Counted from the stretch's first letter, positions 35,901-43,918 are shown. The stretch: 64,000 nt of DNA from Mycobacterium asiaticum (GCF_001673635.1 NZ_LZMH01000085.1:62001-126000), one strand, 5' to 3'. Notes: generated by a model from the letters alone, not told the origin. Program-made: numbers and translations.

Positions 35901-36143
35901 GTACCGCTGCACCACTGCTGCCGCGGCCGCCACGAGATCGGCCATGATCTCGCGCAGCCGTTCCGCTCCTACCGCGGCGGCGATGTCCATCGAATGCACG
36001 ACGTCGGCGAAAAGCACCGTCACCTGTTTGTATTCCGCTGACGGTGCGGCGGTGGCGCAGGGCGATCCGCATTCGTCGCAGAATTTGGCGGTCGGCCGCA
36101 GGACCGTACCGCAGGTCACGCAGGCGAATCCTGGCGTTACCAC
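32988..36143 (-). CDS. Class III nucleotide cyclase domain fused to an AAA/STAND ATPase and TPR-like region
   Basis: 1051 residues. Residues 8-30 form a zinc ribbon (CVTCGTVLRPTAKFCDECG). The class III cyclase domain (about 38-215) has metal-binding Asp in VLFADVVHSMD and FTGDGIMAVFG. The transition-state segment reads GEQVGMAQRMES, with Arg present but Gly where an Asn is usual. An AAA domain follows from about 230, with Walker A GAPGLGKSR and Walker B YVIEDAHWID, then helical repeats to the end. Mycobacterial relatives such as Rv0386 end in a LuxR helix-turn-helix; here it is absent. The protein is probably a cytoplasmic signalling ATPase. It is divergent from a methyltransferase gene 38 bp away. 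Confidence 0.9.
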   Translation of the reverse strand: MVTPGFACVTCGTVLRPTAKFCDECGSPCATAAPSAEYKQVTVLFADVVHSMDIAAAVGAERLREIMADLVAAAAAVVQRYGGTVDKFTGDGIMAVFGAPVTMEDHAFRGCLAALGIQDEARGLAREAANRDGIDLRLRVGLNSGEVIAGEIGTAAPGYTAIGEQVGMAQRMESVAPAGGVLLSESTARLVEDITTLSEPELVSIKGADAPVPARRLIATTRPHRRRSDLPLVGRTWELNTLSGILDEAIAGAGCVIGVLGAPGLGKSRIVREAASLASLRDVSVFTTYCESHTSDIAFHAVTGLLRSALGVDGLDDATARAQVRVRFEQADPEDLLLLNDLLGIADPGSELPSIEADARRRRLTALVNSASLARREPALYVIEDAHWIDEVSESMLATFLTVIPQTPSMVLITYRPEYRGALSTIPGTQTIALRPLNAAQASSLIGAVLGTDSSVRRLTGVIAERASGNPFFAEEIVRDLSERGIIRGEPGSYLLQAEVADITVPATLQTVIAARVDRLSPAAKQTLCAAAVIGSRFDLQLLSALGTDPVFDELVAAELIDRVAFTPDAEYAFRHPLIRAVAYESQLKSIRSELHRRLADAIQQSGSPDENAALIAEHLKAAGDLPAAFAWHMRAGTWLTHRDLVAARASWQNARNVADRLPEGHPQRVSMRIAPRTLLCATAWLIGGSPAETGFGELRDLAGAAGDKVSLAMGTAGWISSLTVHADYREASRWASELVDLLDSIGDPKLTVGLLYAAYTAKLQCNEAAECLRLCQLVIDLAEDNPTMGDLVLGSPLAGAIMLRGCARCSLGDRRWRDDVVQSTAMARAFDVTLLAVLLVFKYSLALNGTWLPGDEALQETATVLELAERAGDDFTLSCARYVRGMTLLTHGGPHRDEGIGLLSQAREAAVCERFTMALIGFIDIHLVNEKIRMGELDEAVELARPAVAADYDAGGTIMRAAAVAALVEALLNRRAPNDVDEAQAAVERLEAVPTEPGFVFNKIWLLRMRALLAGALDDTAAYRDYRDSYRAMANALGFDGHVAWAREME

Positions 36144-36168
36144 AATCGAAGAATAGGGGCTCTGCCGC

Positions 36169-36174
36169 TACTTT
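36169..36174 (+). promoter_or_regulatory. -10 box of a leaderless promoter
   Basis: TACTTT fits the mycobacterial -10 pattern TANNNT and ends seven bases before GTG 36182, the spacing seen for leaderless transcripts. It lies in the short gap after the divergent cyclase gene start. Confidence 0.5.
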
Positions 36175-36181
36175 GGATCAA

Positions 36182-36775
36182 GTGCCGGCCGATCAACCCT
36201 GGAACATCAACATCCACTACAACGCCCTGGTCGACTCGCTGGTCCCGACCGGTGCGCAAAGTGTGCTCGACGTCGGATGCGGCGACGGCTTCCTGGCGGC
36301 CCGGCTCGCGCGGCGGATACCGCGGGTCACCGCCCTGGATGTGGACGAGCCGGTGCTGCAACGAGCGGGGGCCCGCTTCCCGGACGCCGGGATTCGATGG
36401 ACCCACGGCGACGTCATGACCGCCGAATTGCCCCGCTTCGATGCCGTCGTCTCCAACGCCGCCCTGCACCATATCGACGACACCCGGGCCGCGCTGGCGC
36501 GGCTCGCCGGCCTGGTGACACCCGGCGGCACGCTGACAGTGGTGACCTTCGTCAGATTTTCGATGCGGACGGCCTGGTGGCACCTGGCCACCGCAATGGC
36601 GTGTGTCGTCGTCAATCGGGTCAAAGGGAAGTGGGAGCACACCGCCCCGATCAAATGGCCGCCGCCGGACACGTTTGCGGAGTTGCGCTCTCACGTGCGC
36701 GCGATCCTGCCCGACGCACGTATCCGTCGTCTGCTGTACGGCCGGGTGCTGATCACCTGGCGGACTCCGGCGTGA
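36182..36775 (+). CDS. Class I SAM-dependent methyltransferase
   Basis: 197 residues from GTG 36182, chosen because a TACTTT box lies seven bases upstream and the protein then begins VPADQPWNINIHYNALVDSL, a common start of this family. SAM-binding motif I is VLDVGCGDGFLAARLA, the acidic loop is TALDVDEPV and motif IV is FDAVVSNAALHHIDD. The C-terminal part has a hydrophobic stretch (AWWHLATAMACVVVN) that may contact a membrane or lipid substrate. The substrate is not predictable. Confidence 0.9.
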   Translation: MPADQPWNINIHYNALVDSLVPTGAQSVLDVGCGDGFLAARLARRIPRVTALDVDEPVLQRAGARFPDAGIRWTHGDVMTAELPRFDAVVSNAALHHIDDTRAALARLAGLVTPGGTLTVVTFVRFSMRTAWWHLATAMACVVVNRVKGKWEHTAPIKWPPPDTFAELRSHVRAILPDARIRRLLYGRVLITWRTPA

Positions 36776-36815
36776 GCCAGGCGTGAAGCGCCGCAAAGCG
36801 GGGCATAGAGACCTC

Positions 36816-37232
36816 GTGACCGAATCAAAGGAGATGCCGGACCTGGACGACGCAACTGTCGAGGCGGTCGGTCAACTCTCCGAGGCGTTGGAGTATGTCG
36901 AACGCGCCCGCGGCGAGTTGTACTCGTTTCATCAACTGATGGGCCACGCCGACTTGCTGCTCGGCCAGGCGTGCGACAAGCTGCGCGACGCGGGACACGA
37001 CGGCATCGCAGACCGCTTGGAGACCGAAATGGTTGGTCGCAATGTGCTCAAAGGCCGGTGGACATTTCAGGTCGTCGAGGAGTTCGACGACAACTACTGG
37101 ACGCCGTTCCGCGAGCACGAGCGCAGCGTACGAGAGGAACTGCAGGGCGGCACCCGACACGTACTCGAAGCCAGGATGAAGGAAAAGCGCCGGACGGCCG
37201 GCCGACCCGGCCACGAGAGCCGACCGTCGTAA
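36816..37232 (+). CDS. Conserved hypothetical protein
   Basis: 138 residues from GTG 36816; an in-frame GTG at 36783 would add 11 basic residues. The protein is acidic and largely helical (ATVEAVGQLSEALEYVERAR, FHQLMGHADLLLGQACDKLR), with a basic tail, and has no signal or membrane segment. I recognise the general type as a conserved mycobacterial protein of unknown function but cannot name a family. It lies 40 bp after the methyltransferase on the same strand and converges with an SDR gene. Confidence 0.75.
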   Translation: MTESKEMPDLDDATVEAVGQLSEALEYVERARGELYSFHQLMGHADLLLGQACDKLRDAGHDGIADRLETEMVGRNVLKGRWTFQVVEEFDDNYWTPFREHERSVREELQGGTRHVLEARMKEKRRTAGRPGHESRPS

Positions 37233-37236
37233 CCGG

Positions 37237-38055
37237 TCAGCCGGCGGAACCCATCGCCGCGGCGCTGGCCTGACTGATCAGTTCGACGGCCTGGTTGCGG
37301 GTCAGCGAGCCGAGCATTTGCATCGCGGCCCGCATGTCTTCGCCGACAATCCAGGTCGGCCCGTTGGCCAGGTTTTCGAATGCCTCGGCGATGACGTCGT
37401 CGACGGACACCGCGCCGGGGGGAACATCGTCGGGCGACGCGATCTGCCCGCGGCGGTACTCGAGTTCACGCAAGGCCGGGGTGTTGGTCTTGCCCAGGAT
37501 CAGTCCAAGGACGTCGACACCCTCGCCGTGCAGCTCGGCCCACAGTGCCTCGGCGAACACCATGTCGAATGCCTTCGAGGCAGCGTACGCAACCATGTTG
37601 GGGCCGCCGGCGAAGCCGGCGCCCGATCCGAAGATCACGATGCCGCCCCGCCGCCGCTCGACCATCGCGGGCGCGAAGTGGTGGCACAGTTGCATCGGCA
37701 CCATGCAATTGCGTTGCACCATGGCCTCCGCGGCCTCGACCGGAGTGGCCAGGAATGGCTGGAAATTGGGATCGGCCCCGGCGCAGTAGACGAGGAAGCC
37801 GATTTCGAGATCATCGGTGGCCGCAATGATACTCTCGACAGCTCTCGGACCCGCGAGATCTATTGCCAGAGTTAGTGTTTCGACTGACGTCGTTGACCTT
37901 ATCTCGGCGGCGACCTGATCGAGCACGGATTGCCGGCGTGCGAGCAGTACGACATTGACCCCGCGCTCGGCGAGTCCGTGCGCGAAGCCCGCGCCCACAC
38001 CATCGGAGGCGCCGGCAACCAGCGCCCAAGGGCCGTACTTCGAGGCGAAGGTCAT
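37237..38055 (-). CDS. Short-chain dehydrogenase/reductase
   Basis: 272 residues from ATG 38055, overlapping the NTF2-like stop codon (ATGA). It shows the cofactor motif ALVAGASDGVGAGFAHGL, FGSGAGF for the catalytic Ser region and YAASKAFDM for Tyr/Lys. The C-terminus is longer than the minimal SDR and ends in a helix AVELISQASAAAMGSAG. It is the third gene of an operon with a zinc-type dehydrogenase and an NTF2-like protein, divergent from an IclR regulator. Confidence 0.92.
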   Translation of the reverse strand: MTFASKYGPWALVAGASDGVGAGFAHGLAERGVNVVLLARRQSVLDQVAAEIRSTTSVETLTLAIDLAGPRAVESIIAATDDLEIGFLVYCAGADPNFQPFLATPVEAAEAMVQRNCMVPMQLCHHFAPAMVERRRGGIVIFGSGAGFAGGPNMVAYAASKAFDMVFAEALWAELHGEGVDVLGLILGKTNTPALRELEYRRGQIASPDDVPPGAVSVDDVIAEAFENLANGPTWIVGEDMRAAMQMLGSLTRNQAVELISQASAAAMGSAG

Positions 38056-38471
38056 TTGCCCTCCTGCCCGACCGCGACGACGCGCACCGAGGTGAAGCGG
38101 CGCTTGGCGATTCGCCATCCTGCGCTGGTGCGGACGATGTCGTCATCGTAGAACCCGGCGGCGTTCACCCCGCCGCTGTTGTCGGCGGCCATGATGAGCC
38201 CGTCGATGTAGGTGCGAGCCACCGCGCGGTCCCCGTCCAGAGTGATGGCGATATTGCTCAGCCGGTGCAGCGTGTGGCCCGCCATCGCGTGGGCCAATTG
38301 CATGAACTCCGTGACAGCGTCGATGCCGTGCCACGCACCGATCTCGCCATAATCGAGTTCGCAGTCGTCGGTGAAAACGGTGCGGAACAACGGCCAGTCA
38401 CGCCGGTCGATTCCGGTGGCATAGCGCACCAGCAGGTCGGAGATGTCTTGCCGGTCTTCGCGGTCGGTCAC
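38052..38471 (-). CDS. NTF2/SnoaL-like domain protein
   Basis: 139 residues from GTG 38471, overlapping the dehydrogenase stop (GTGA). The cone-shaped NTF2 fold is visible in DREDRQDISDLLVRYATGID, RDWPLFRTVFTDDCELDYGE and HTLHRLSNIAITLDGDRAVA. It resembles SnoaL_4-type isomerases, hydratases and dehydratases that often accompany dehydrogenases of sterol, lignan or alicyclic pathways. Coupled on both sides to oxidoreductase genes. Confidence 0.9.
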   Translation of the reverse strand: MTDREDRQDISDLLVRYATGIDRRDWPLFRTVFTDDCELDYGEIGAWHGIDAVTEFMQLAHAMAGHTLHRLSNIAITLDGDRAVARTYIDGLIMAADNSGGVNAAGFYDDDIVRTSAGWRIAKRRFTSVRVVAVGQEGK

Positions 38472-39520
38472 GTCGATTCTCCGTTGGGGTGGACGATGAT
38501 TCGCGGGGGACCGTCGGATCGGCGCGCGAGTTCGAGCGCGTCCGGCACCTCGGCGAGGGTGATGATCTTGCCCACGCTGGGCAATGGATCCAGTCGTCCC
38601 GACGCGATCGCCTCGAGCGTGCCGTACCAGTCTTGTGGGTGTGGCCCGCCGCCGAATTGGATGGTGACGCCCTGGCGGGTCGCTGTCGTGATGTCGAGCG
38701 TGTCGCCGCTGTACCAGCCGCCGGCGCAATAGATGCGGGTGCCAAATTCGGCGGACTCGACGATCTCCTGGATCAGCCCGGCAGCGCCTACGCATTCGAA
38801 AACCACTGCGGGACCGGGTAACCCGCGCTGGACGCGGACCTGCCGGAATGCATCGAACGCCGACGATTCCGCTGGGTCCACCTCGATGTGGGCGCCGAAG
38901 AAGTCCCGGGCCAGTGCGCGACGCTCAGCCTTGAAGTCCGCGACGACGATCGGTTCGATGCCCCGGCTGGCCAGGGCGGCGACCGCGGACAGCCCGATGG
39001 CGCCCGCGCCGATGACGATCGGAACCTCGCCGGGCGCAAGCTGGGCCGAGCGCACATAGAACTCCCCGACGGCGAACGCGTCGGTCAGCGAGATGGCATC
39101 GGAGGAGACGTCGCCGGTGACCGCGTTGGCGGCGGCTTCGGAAACCACCAGCAACTCGGCGAAGCTGCCCTGCGCCTCGGGGTGCTGGCCGATGATCCGC
39201 ATCCCGCCGGCGCCGCCGTCCACCAGACGCACCGGCATTGCGGTCACGCGTGAACCGACGTTGAACTGATCCGAGCAACCGGGGCCGAAACCCACGACCT
39301 CGCCGACGAATTCGTGACCGAGCACGATGTCCCGGTTCGGGTCGTACAGTGAGCGGCCCGTCGGGTCGTCGACTGCGAGCTCCGGGTGATCCATGAAATG
39401 CACGTCCGATGCGCAGATCGCGGTGCTAAGCGTTCGCAACAACAGTTCGCCGTGCCCGGGTTCGGGATCGGGTGTTTCCCCAACTTGCAGCTTGCCGTCC
39501 CGCAATATGACCGCGCGCAC
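38468..39520 (-). CDS. Zinc-type alcohol dehydrogenase (MDR family)
   Basis: 350 residues from GTG 39520 (VRAVILRDGKLQVGETPDPE); upstream in-frame ATG would pass through the operator. Catalytic zinc ligands are in ICASDVHFMDH and VLGHEFVGEVVGFG, and the NAD(P) motif is VIGAGAIGLSAVAALA. The four-cysteine structural zinc lobe is missing; that region reads VDGGAGGMRIIGQHPEA. It oxidises an alcohol or reduces a ketone. It is the first gene of the operon, divergent from IclR across an inverted repeat. Confidence 0.9.
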   Translation of the reverse strand: MRAVILRDGKLQVGETPDPEPGHGELLLRTLSTAICASDVHFMDHPELAVDDPTGRSLYDPNRDIVLGHEFVGEVVGFGPGCSDQFNVGSRVTAMPVRLVDGGAGGMRIIGQHPEAQGSFAELLVVSEAAANAVTGDVSSDAISLTDAFAVGEFYVRSAQLAPGEVPIVIGAGAIGLSAVAALASRGIEPIVVADFKAERRALARDFFGAHIEVDPAESSAFDAFRQVRVQRGLPGPAVVFECVGAAGLIQEIVESAEFGTRIYCAGGWYSGDTLDITTATRQGVTIQFGGGPHPQDWYGTLEAIASGRLDPLPSVGKIITLAEVPDALELARRSDGPPRIIVHPNGEST

Positions 39521-39533
39521 CCTCGCCCCAGTT

Positions 39534-39549
39534 TCTCGAATAATTGAGA
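39534..39549. promoter_or_regulatory. AT-rich inverted repeat, probable IclR operator
   Basis: TCTCGAATAATTGAGA is an imperfect palindrome (TCTC/GAGA ends with AA/TT inside), 14 bp upstream of the dehydrogenase start and 57 bp before the IclR start. Position fits an IclR site controlling the 37237-39520 operon. Confidence 0.5.
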
Positions 39550-39605
39550 TAGGATCTCTAATCCTCGGAATCACTGTAGAAATGTCGGCATGAAGGAGTC
39601 AACCC

Positions 39606-40466
39606 ATTCGCGGAGCGACATCGGCACCGACTGCCCGGGTCCTCGACGTCATCGAGCTGCTTGCCCGCTGTGACGGCACCCGGTTGCGCTTCTCGGATGT
39701 CGTGCGTGAACTGGGACTGACCCAGGCGACCGCGCACGCGATCCTCAAGACGCTGTGTGACCGCGGCTGGGCCAGTCGCGATCCCGTCGCCAAAACATTC
39801 ACCCTCGGCCCGGCGCTCTCGCTGGTGGCAGCGCGGACCGACACCGCGCGGCCACTCGCCCACGCCGCCCGCGCCGCGGCTCTTCGGATATCCGAAGCGG
39901 TCGGCCACGCCGGTTCGGTGGTCGAGCGGTTCGAGGACTCCCTGGTCATCACCGCGTTCGAGGGAAAGGACGCCACCGAGCCGTCCGGGCTGCCCGGGGA
40001 CCGCATCCCGTATGCGCCACCGTTCGGTGTCGCCTACGCCGCATGGGATACGGCCGATGGGCAACGGGAGTGGATTCGGCGTGGCGCGGGTACCGATGCG
40101 GACCGCTTCCGGCGGTTGGAAGGAGTGCTGGCCAGAACCCGCGAGCGGGGTTTCGATGTCGACTGCACCACGCCGGCGCTGGCGCAGGCGGTGATGGGTG
40201 CGCTGGAAAGCGACGAAATCCCCGCCACGGTCCGGCAGATCCTGGATCAGCTGATGGTCGAATTCATCTCCAGTGGGGCCCTTTTCGACGACGAAACCGG
40301 TCGGGCCAAGCGACCCGTGGTCACCATCTCAGCTCCCGTGTTCAATCACCGCGGCGAAATCGCGCTGATCCTTGGGGTGCACCCGCTTTGCTCTCTCACC
40401 ACCCGCCAGATCCGGTCGATCGGTCAGCGTTTGGTCAAGGAGGCGACGCTCGTGTCGAGTGGCTAG
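39606..40466 (+). CDS. IclR-family transcriptional regulator, probable ATT start
   Basis: About 286 residues if translation begins at ATT 39606. The winged helix ARVLDVIELLARCDGTRLRF and LGLTQATAHAILKTLCDRGW requires codons upstream of the first conventional in-frame start (TTG 39684), which would cut away the first helix. Between the in-frame stop at 39591 and 39684 there is no ATG, GTG or TTG. ATT 39606 has AAGGAG seven bases upstream (39593-39598) and yields a normal IclR N-terminus. The C-terminal effector domain includes DTADGQREWIRRGAG and FNHRGEIALILGVHPLCSL. It is divergent from the dehydrogenase operon, its likely target. Confidence 0.82.
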   Translation: MRGATSAPTARVLDVIELLARCDGTRLRFSDVVRELGLTQATAHAILKTLCDRGWASRDPVAKTFTLGPALSLVAARTDTARPLAHAARAAALRISEAVGHAGSVVERFEDSLVITAFEGKDATEPSGLPGDRIPYAPPFGVAYAAWDTADGQREWIRRGAGTDADRFRRLEGVLARTRERGFDVDCTTPALAQAVMGALESDEIPATVRQILDQLMVEFISSGALFDDETGRAKRPVVTISAPVFNHRGEIALILGVHPLCSLTTRQIRSIGQRLVKEATLVSSG

Positions 40467-40882
40467 CCCGCTGCCCGGCTCAGTTCGGCGATGGCGGCGC
40501 GTAATTTCGCACCCGCTTCGTCGGCGACGTCCTGCAGGCCCGGGTCGTCCATGACCTTGACCATGAGTTGTGGATCCATCGCCTCGACGATCACCGCACC
40601 GCCCCCTGCCGACGGGTCGGAACGCAGGACGACATTGCAGGGCAGCAACTGCCCGATCTGGCGGTCCACACCGAGCGCGCGGTGCGCGAGCGACGGGTTG
40701 CAAGCGCCCAGGATCAGATAGTCCTCCATGTCTTCGCCGATCTTCTGCTTCAGCGTCGCCTTCACATCGATGCGGGTGAGCACCCCGAAACCTTGCTCGG
40801 CAAGCGCCGCGGTGGTCTGGTCAACCGCATCGTCGAACGCGGCATGCAGTGTGGTGGCGAGACCTTCACTTTGCAAAGTCAT
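40463..40882 (-). CDS. DUF302-family protein
   Basis: 139 residues. The pattern FDDAVDQTTAALAEQGFGVL, DVKATLKQKIGEDMEDYLIL, GACNPSLAHRALGVD and LLPCNVVLRSD is the DUF302 signature. Members are small proteins of unknown biochemical role, often near redox or sulfur genes. It converges on the IclR gene with a 4-bp overlap. The 169-bp gap to the next gene (40883-41051) has no further recognisable feature. Confidence 0.92.
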   Translation of the reverse strand: MTLQSEGLATTLHAAFDDAVDQTTAALAEQGFGVLTRIDVKATLKQKIGEDMEDYLILGACNPSLAHRALGVDRQIGQLLPCNVVLRSDPSAGGGAVIVEAMDPQLMVKVMDDPGLQDVADEAGAKLRAAIAELSRAAG

Positions 40883-41051
40883 TGTCTACCAATCCCTTCG
40901 GGCGCTAACAGCACTGCGCCTATGTTCTGATGCCGAGTTTACGCCCAGGTGGCCAATCACCGCCCCGCACCCGGATCCATCGAGCGGGAGAAATAGTTCG
41001 GCACCCCCCATCGTTGCCGCTTTGGTAGCGACGATCGAAGGGCGAGTAACT

Positions 41052-42458
41052 ATGGCGCAAACGTATGCCGTCGAGGATCTTGCCGCCTTTGTCACCGGCG
41101 CCGACCATCCGGACTTGGCGGGTCAAGCCAGAGGGGCGCTCAAGCGCAACGTGCTCGACAGCATCGCCTGTGCGGTCGGCGCGCTGGACGGCGAACTCAT
41201 CCCCGCGATTCGCGCTCAGGCGGAGGAATTCAGCGGCCGGCCCACTACCACGCTGGTCGGCGGCGGCCGGGCGTCGGTTGACCAAGCCGCATTCTTCAAT
41301 GCGGTGCTGGTGCGCTACCCCGACCTGCTGGATACCTACCTCACCGTGGGCGGGCTGTGTCACCCCGCGGACAATTTCGGCGCGATTCTTGCTGTGGCCG
41401 AACACGTTCACGCCACCGGAAACGACTTCCTGCTGGCTCTGGCGGTGGCCTATGAGGTGCAGTGCCGCTTCAGTGCCCAGGTGCCGGTGATGGCGCGCGG
41501 CCTGAATCATGCACTGCAACTGGCGATGTCGGTCGCGGCGGGATCGGCCAAGTTGCTCGGACTCGATGAGAGCCAGACGGCCGACGCCATCGCCGCCTCG
41601 GCGGCCGACAATGTCTCACTGGCGGCCGTACATGCCGAACCGGTCTCCCATTGGAAGGGCATCTCTCCTGCGCTGACCGGCATGCGTGCCGTCTACGCGA
41701 CCATCCTGGCCGGCCGGGGCGTCACCGGCCCGCGCACGCTGATCGACGGACCGCACGGATTGGCCCAACTCTTCGGCCAGACAATCGAATTCGAACCCGG
41801 TAACCGACGACTCGCCGTCGCCGAGCAGACCTACCTGAAGCAGTACTGCGCCCTGATCCATGGCCAGGTGATCATCGACGCGCTGCTGTCGATTCGCACC
41901 GCCCACCAGCTACGCGGTGATGACGTCGCGGCGGTGACACTGGAAGTGATTCAGAGCGCCTACGACATCGCTGGGGGTGGTGCATTTGGCGACAAGAACC
42001 GTCCGTGGACCAAGGAACAGGCCGACTACAACCTGAAGTACCTCAGCGCGGTCGCCTTGCTCGACGGCGGCGTGGGACCCGAACAGCTTGAGACCGAACG
42101 AGTCCGGCGCGACGACGTCCAGGCCCTGCTGACCCGGATCACCGTCGTGCCGGCCGCCGACCTCACCGCCGACTATCCGGAGCGCACCGGTGTCCGTGTG
42201 TCGGTGAGGACGCAGGACGGGCGAGAACTCCATCATCGGCAGGCCGACTACGAGGGTTCGCCGACTCAGCCCCTGTCGTGGGAGCGGGTCGTGGAGAAGT
42301 TTCACTGGCTCGCCGAACCGTGCAGTGAGGGCGGGTTGCGCGGCGAAATCATCGAGGCCGTCGAGCGCCTGGACGAGATCCACGTCACCGATCTGACCGG
42401 ATTGCTGGGCAGGGTCAGCCCCGTGGCCGTACGGGCGCGTAGCGCGGTCAGATTCTGA
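41052..42458 (+). CDS. MmgE/PrpD-family protein
   Basis: 468 residues from ATG 41052. The helical domain (LKRNVLDSIACAVGALDGEL, VRYPDLLDTYLTVGGLCHPA, DNFGAILAVAEHVHATGNDF) and the smaller C-terminal domain match 2-methylcitrate dehydratase/cis-aconitate decarboxylase-like proteins. No prpC or prpB gene is adjacent, so methylcitrate cycle function is not supported by context, and a dehydratase for another carboxylic acid is possible. The frame is open further upstream but the sequence there has no family similarity. Confidence 0.9.
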   Translation: MAQTYAVEDLAAFVTGADHPDLAGQARGALKRNVLDSIACAVGALDGELIPAIRAQAEEFSGRPTTTLVGGGRASVDQAAFFNAVLVRYPDLLDTYLTVGGLCHPADNFGAILAVAEHVHATGNDFLLALAVAYEVQCRFSAQVPVMARGLNHALQLAMSVAAGSAKLLGLDESQTADAIAASAADNVSLAAVHAEPVSHWKGISPALTGMRAVYATILAGRGVTGPRTLIDGPHGLAQLFGQTIEFEPGNRRLAVAEQTYLKQYCALIHGQVIIDALLSIRTAHQLRGDDVAAVTLEVIQSAYDIAGGGAFGDKNRPWTKEQADYNLKYLSAVALLDGGVGPEQLETERVRRDDVQALLTRITVVPAADLTADYPERTGVRVSVRTQDGRELHHRQADYEGSPTQPLSWERVVEKFHWLAEPCSEGGLRGEIIEAVERLDEIHVTDLTGLLGRVSPVAVRARSAVRF

Positions 42459-42533
42459 TGTCCGCGCGCGTCCCCTTGTATGGTTTGCTGCTGGCGTTGA
42501 TGATCGGCGTCAAATCCGCCTGAAGGAGCGCAC

Positions 42534-43307
42534 GTGGCGAAGAACAAGAACCGCGCCGTCAACCGGTGGGAATTGGTCACCTGCGCCGTCGCCGGCCACG
42601 CCACCTACGCACCCGACGACGAGGCGCTGGCCGACCGGCTCAGGGCGGACACGAAACTCGGGGAGGTATGGCGCTGCCTGCGGTGCGGCGACTTTGCCCT
42701 GGGCGAACCGCATGGCCGCGGGCGGCCGGAGGATGCGCCGCTGATCATGCGTGGCAAGGCGTTACGGCAGGCCATCATCATCCGGGCGCTGGCGGTCGAA
42801 CGACTTGGGCGAGCCGTGGTACTCGGGCTCGCCGCCTGGGCCGTCTGGACGTTCCGTGGTTCCCGCGGCGCCATCCAGGCCACGCTGGACCGCGACCTGC
42901 CGATATTCCGCGCCGCCGGATTCAAGGTCGACCAGATGTCGGCGATCCACGAGCTGGAAAAGGCGTTGGCCGCAAAGCCTTCCACCCTGGCGTTGATCAC
43001 CTGCCTGCTGGCCGCCTACGCGGTGCTTCAGGTGGTCGAGGGCGTCGGCCTATGGCTGTTGAAGCGGTGGGGCGAGTACTTCGCGGTGGTGGCTACCTCG
43101 GTGTTCCTGCCACTGGAAATCCACGACCTGCTCAAGGGCGTCACCACGACCCGGGTCGTCACCCTGACCATCAACATCGCCGCGGTGCTGTACCTGGTGA
43201 TCTCCAAGCGCCTCTTCGGAGCGCGCGGTGGCCGCAAAGCCTACGACGAGGAACTGCACGGTGAGCAGTTGCTCGACCTCGAACGCGCCGCCATGACGAC
43301 CGCCTGA
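42534..43307 (+). CDS. DUF2127-family membrane protein
   Basis: 257 residues from GTG 42534, with AAGGAG six bases upstream. A cytoplasmic N-terminal part has a small Cys pair (WRCLRCGDFALG). Then come membrane segments around VVLGLAAWAVWTF, LALITCLLAAYAVLQVVEGV, YFAVVATSVFLPLEIHDLLK and VTLTINIAAVLYLVIS. DUF2127 proteins are inner-membrane proteins of unknown function. It is followed by a promoter region for the thioesterase gene. Confidence 0.88.
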   Translation: MAKNKNRAVNRWELVTCAVAGHATYAPDDEALADRLRADTKLGEVWRCLRCGDFALGEPHGRGRPEDAPLIMRGKALRQAIIIRALAVERLGRAVVLGLAAWAVWTFRGSRGAIQATLDRDLPIFRAAGFKVDQMSAIHELEKALAAKPSTLALITCLLAAYAVLQVVEGVGLWLLKRWGEYFAVVATSVFLPLEIHDLLKGVTTTRVVTLTINIAAVLYLVISKRLFGARGGRKAYDEELHGEQLLDLERAAMTTA

Positions 43308-43343
43308 CCGTACCTTGTGACGCAGGCGATACCACAGCTGGCT

Positions 43344-43360
43344 TGACTATAGTTTAGTCA
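43344..43360. promoter_or_regulatory. Inverted repeat overlapping a -35 box (probable HxlR operator)
   Basis: TGACTA (43344-43349) and TAGTCA (43355-43360) are perfect arms around TAGTT. The left arm overlaps a TTGACT -35 box (43343-43348), with an AATACT-like -10 about 18 bp downstream, before the thioesterase start at 43406. Confidence 0.55.
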
Positions 43361-43405
43361 GCAACGAATACTGGGGTACCGGCGTCCCGCGAAAGGCATT
43401 TGCTC

Positions 43406-43918
43406 ATGAGTGAAACGATCTGCGGCACAAGGCAAGTCACGCGTACCCGAACTATCGAGTGGGCAGACCCGCTGGGCGCAGCCGAGGCGGCCCGCAACCG
43501 AAGCGGTCTGGAGTTTCTCCAGGCCATGGTCGACGGCGAGATACCGCCCCCACCCGTCATGAACACCATCGGCGCCCGCCTGGAATCCGTCTCGCCAGGA
43601 ACCGCGGTGTTCACCATGACGCCCGCCGAGTTCCACTACAACCCGATCGGCTCCGTACACGGTGGCATGTACTGCACTCTGCTGGATTCGGCAGCGGCCT
43701 GTGCGGTCCACAGCAAGCTGCCGGCGGGGGTCGGATACACCAGCCTCGACCTGGCGGTGCGATTCATCGGCGCAATCAGTGTCGATACCGGCCCGGTCCG
43801 GTGCACCGGCACCGTCACCCATCTGGGTCGGCGGACCGCGCTCGCCGAAGCGGTATTGACCAGCAGCACCGGCAAGCTATTGGCGTCGGCGACCAGCAAC
43901 TGTCTGATCATTACCTGA
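43406..43918 (+). CDS. PaaI-type hotdog-fold thioesterase
   Basis: 170 residues from ATG 43406. The hotdog helix and catalytic region appear as FHYNPIGSVHGGMYCTLLDS, preceded by PVMNTIGARLESVSPGTAVF and followed by YTSLDLAVRFIGAI and GRRTALAEAVLTSSTGKLLA. These enzymes hydrolyse acyl-CoA or aryl-CoA thioesters. An HxlR regulator follows 22 bp later, probably on the same transcript, and an inverted repeat covers the promoter. Confidence 0.93.
   Translation: MSETICGTRQVTRTRTIEWADPLGAAEAARNRSGLEFLQAMVDGEIPPPPVMNTIGARLESVSPGTAVFTMTPAEFHYNPIGSVHGGMYCTLLDSAAACAVHSKLPAGVGYTSLDLAVRFIGAISVDTGPVRCTGTVTHLGRRTALAEAVLTSSTGKLLASATSNCLIIT

Noticed and set aside
39590..39605. ATG 39590 as the IclR start
   Set aside because: It is in another frame from the IclR domain. 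It would work only if an indel is present, which the sequence as given does not show.
41052..42458. Methylcitrate-cycle 2-methylcitrate dehydratase (prpD)
   Set aside because: Family membership is clear, but no prpB/prpC neighbours are present and family members have varied substrates, so the specific name was not used.
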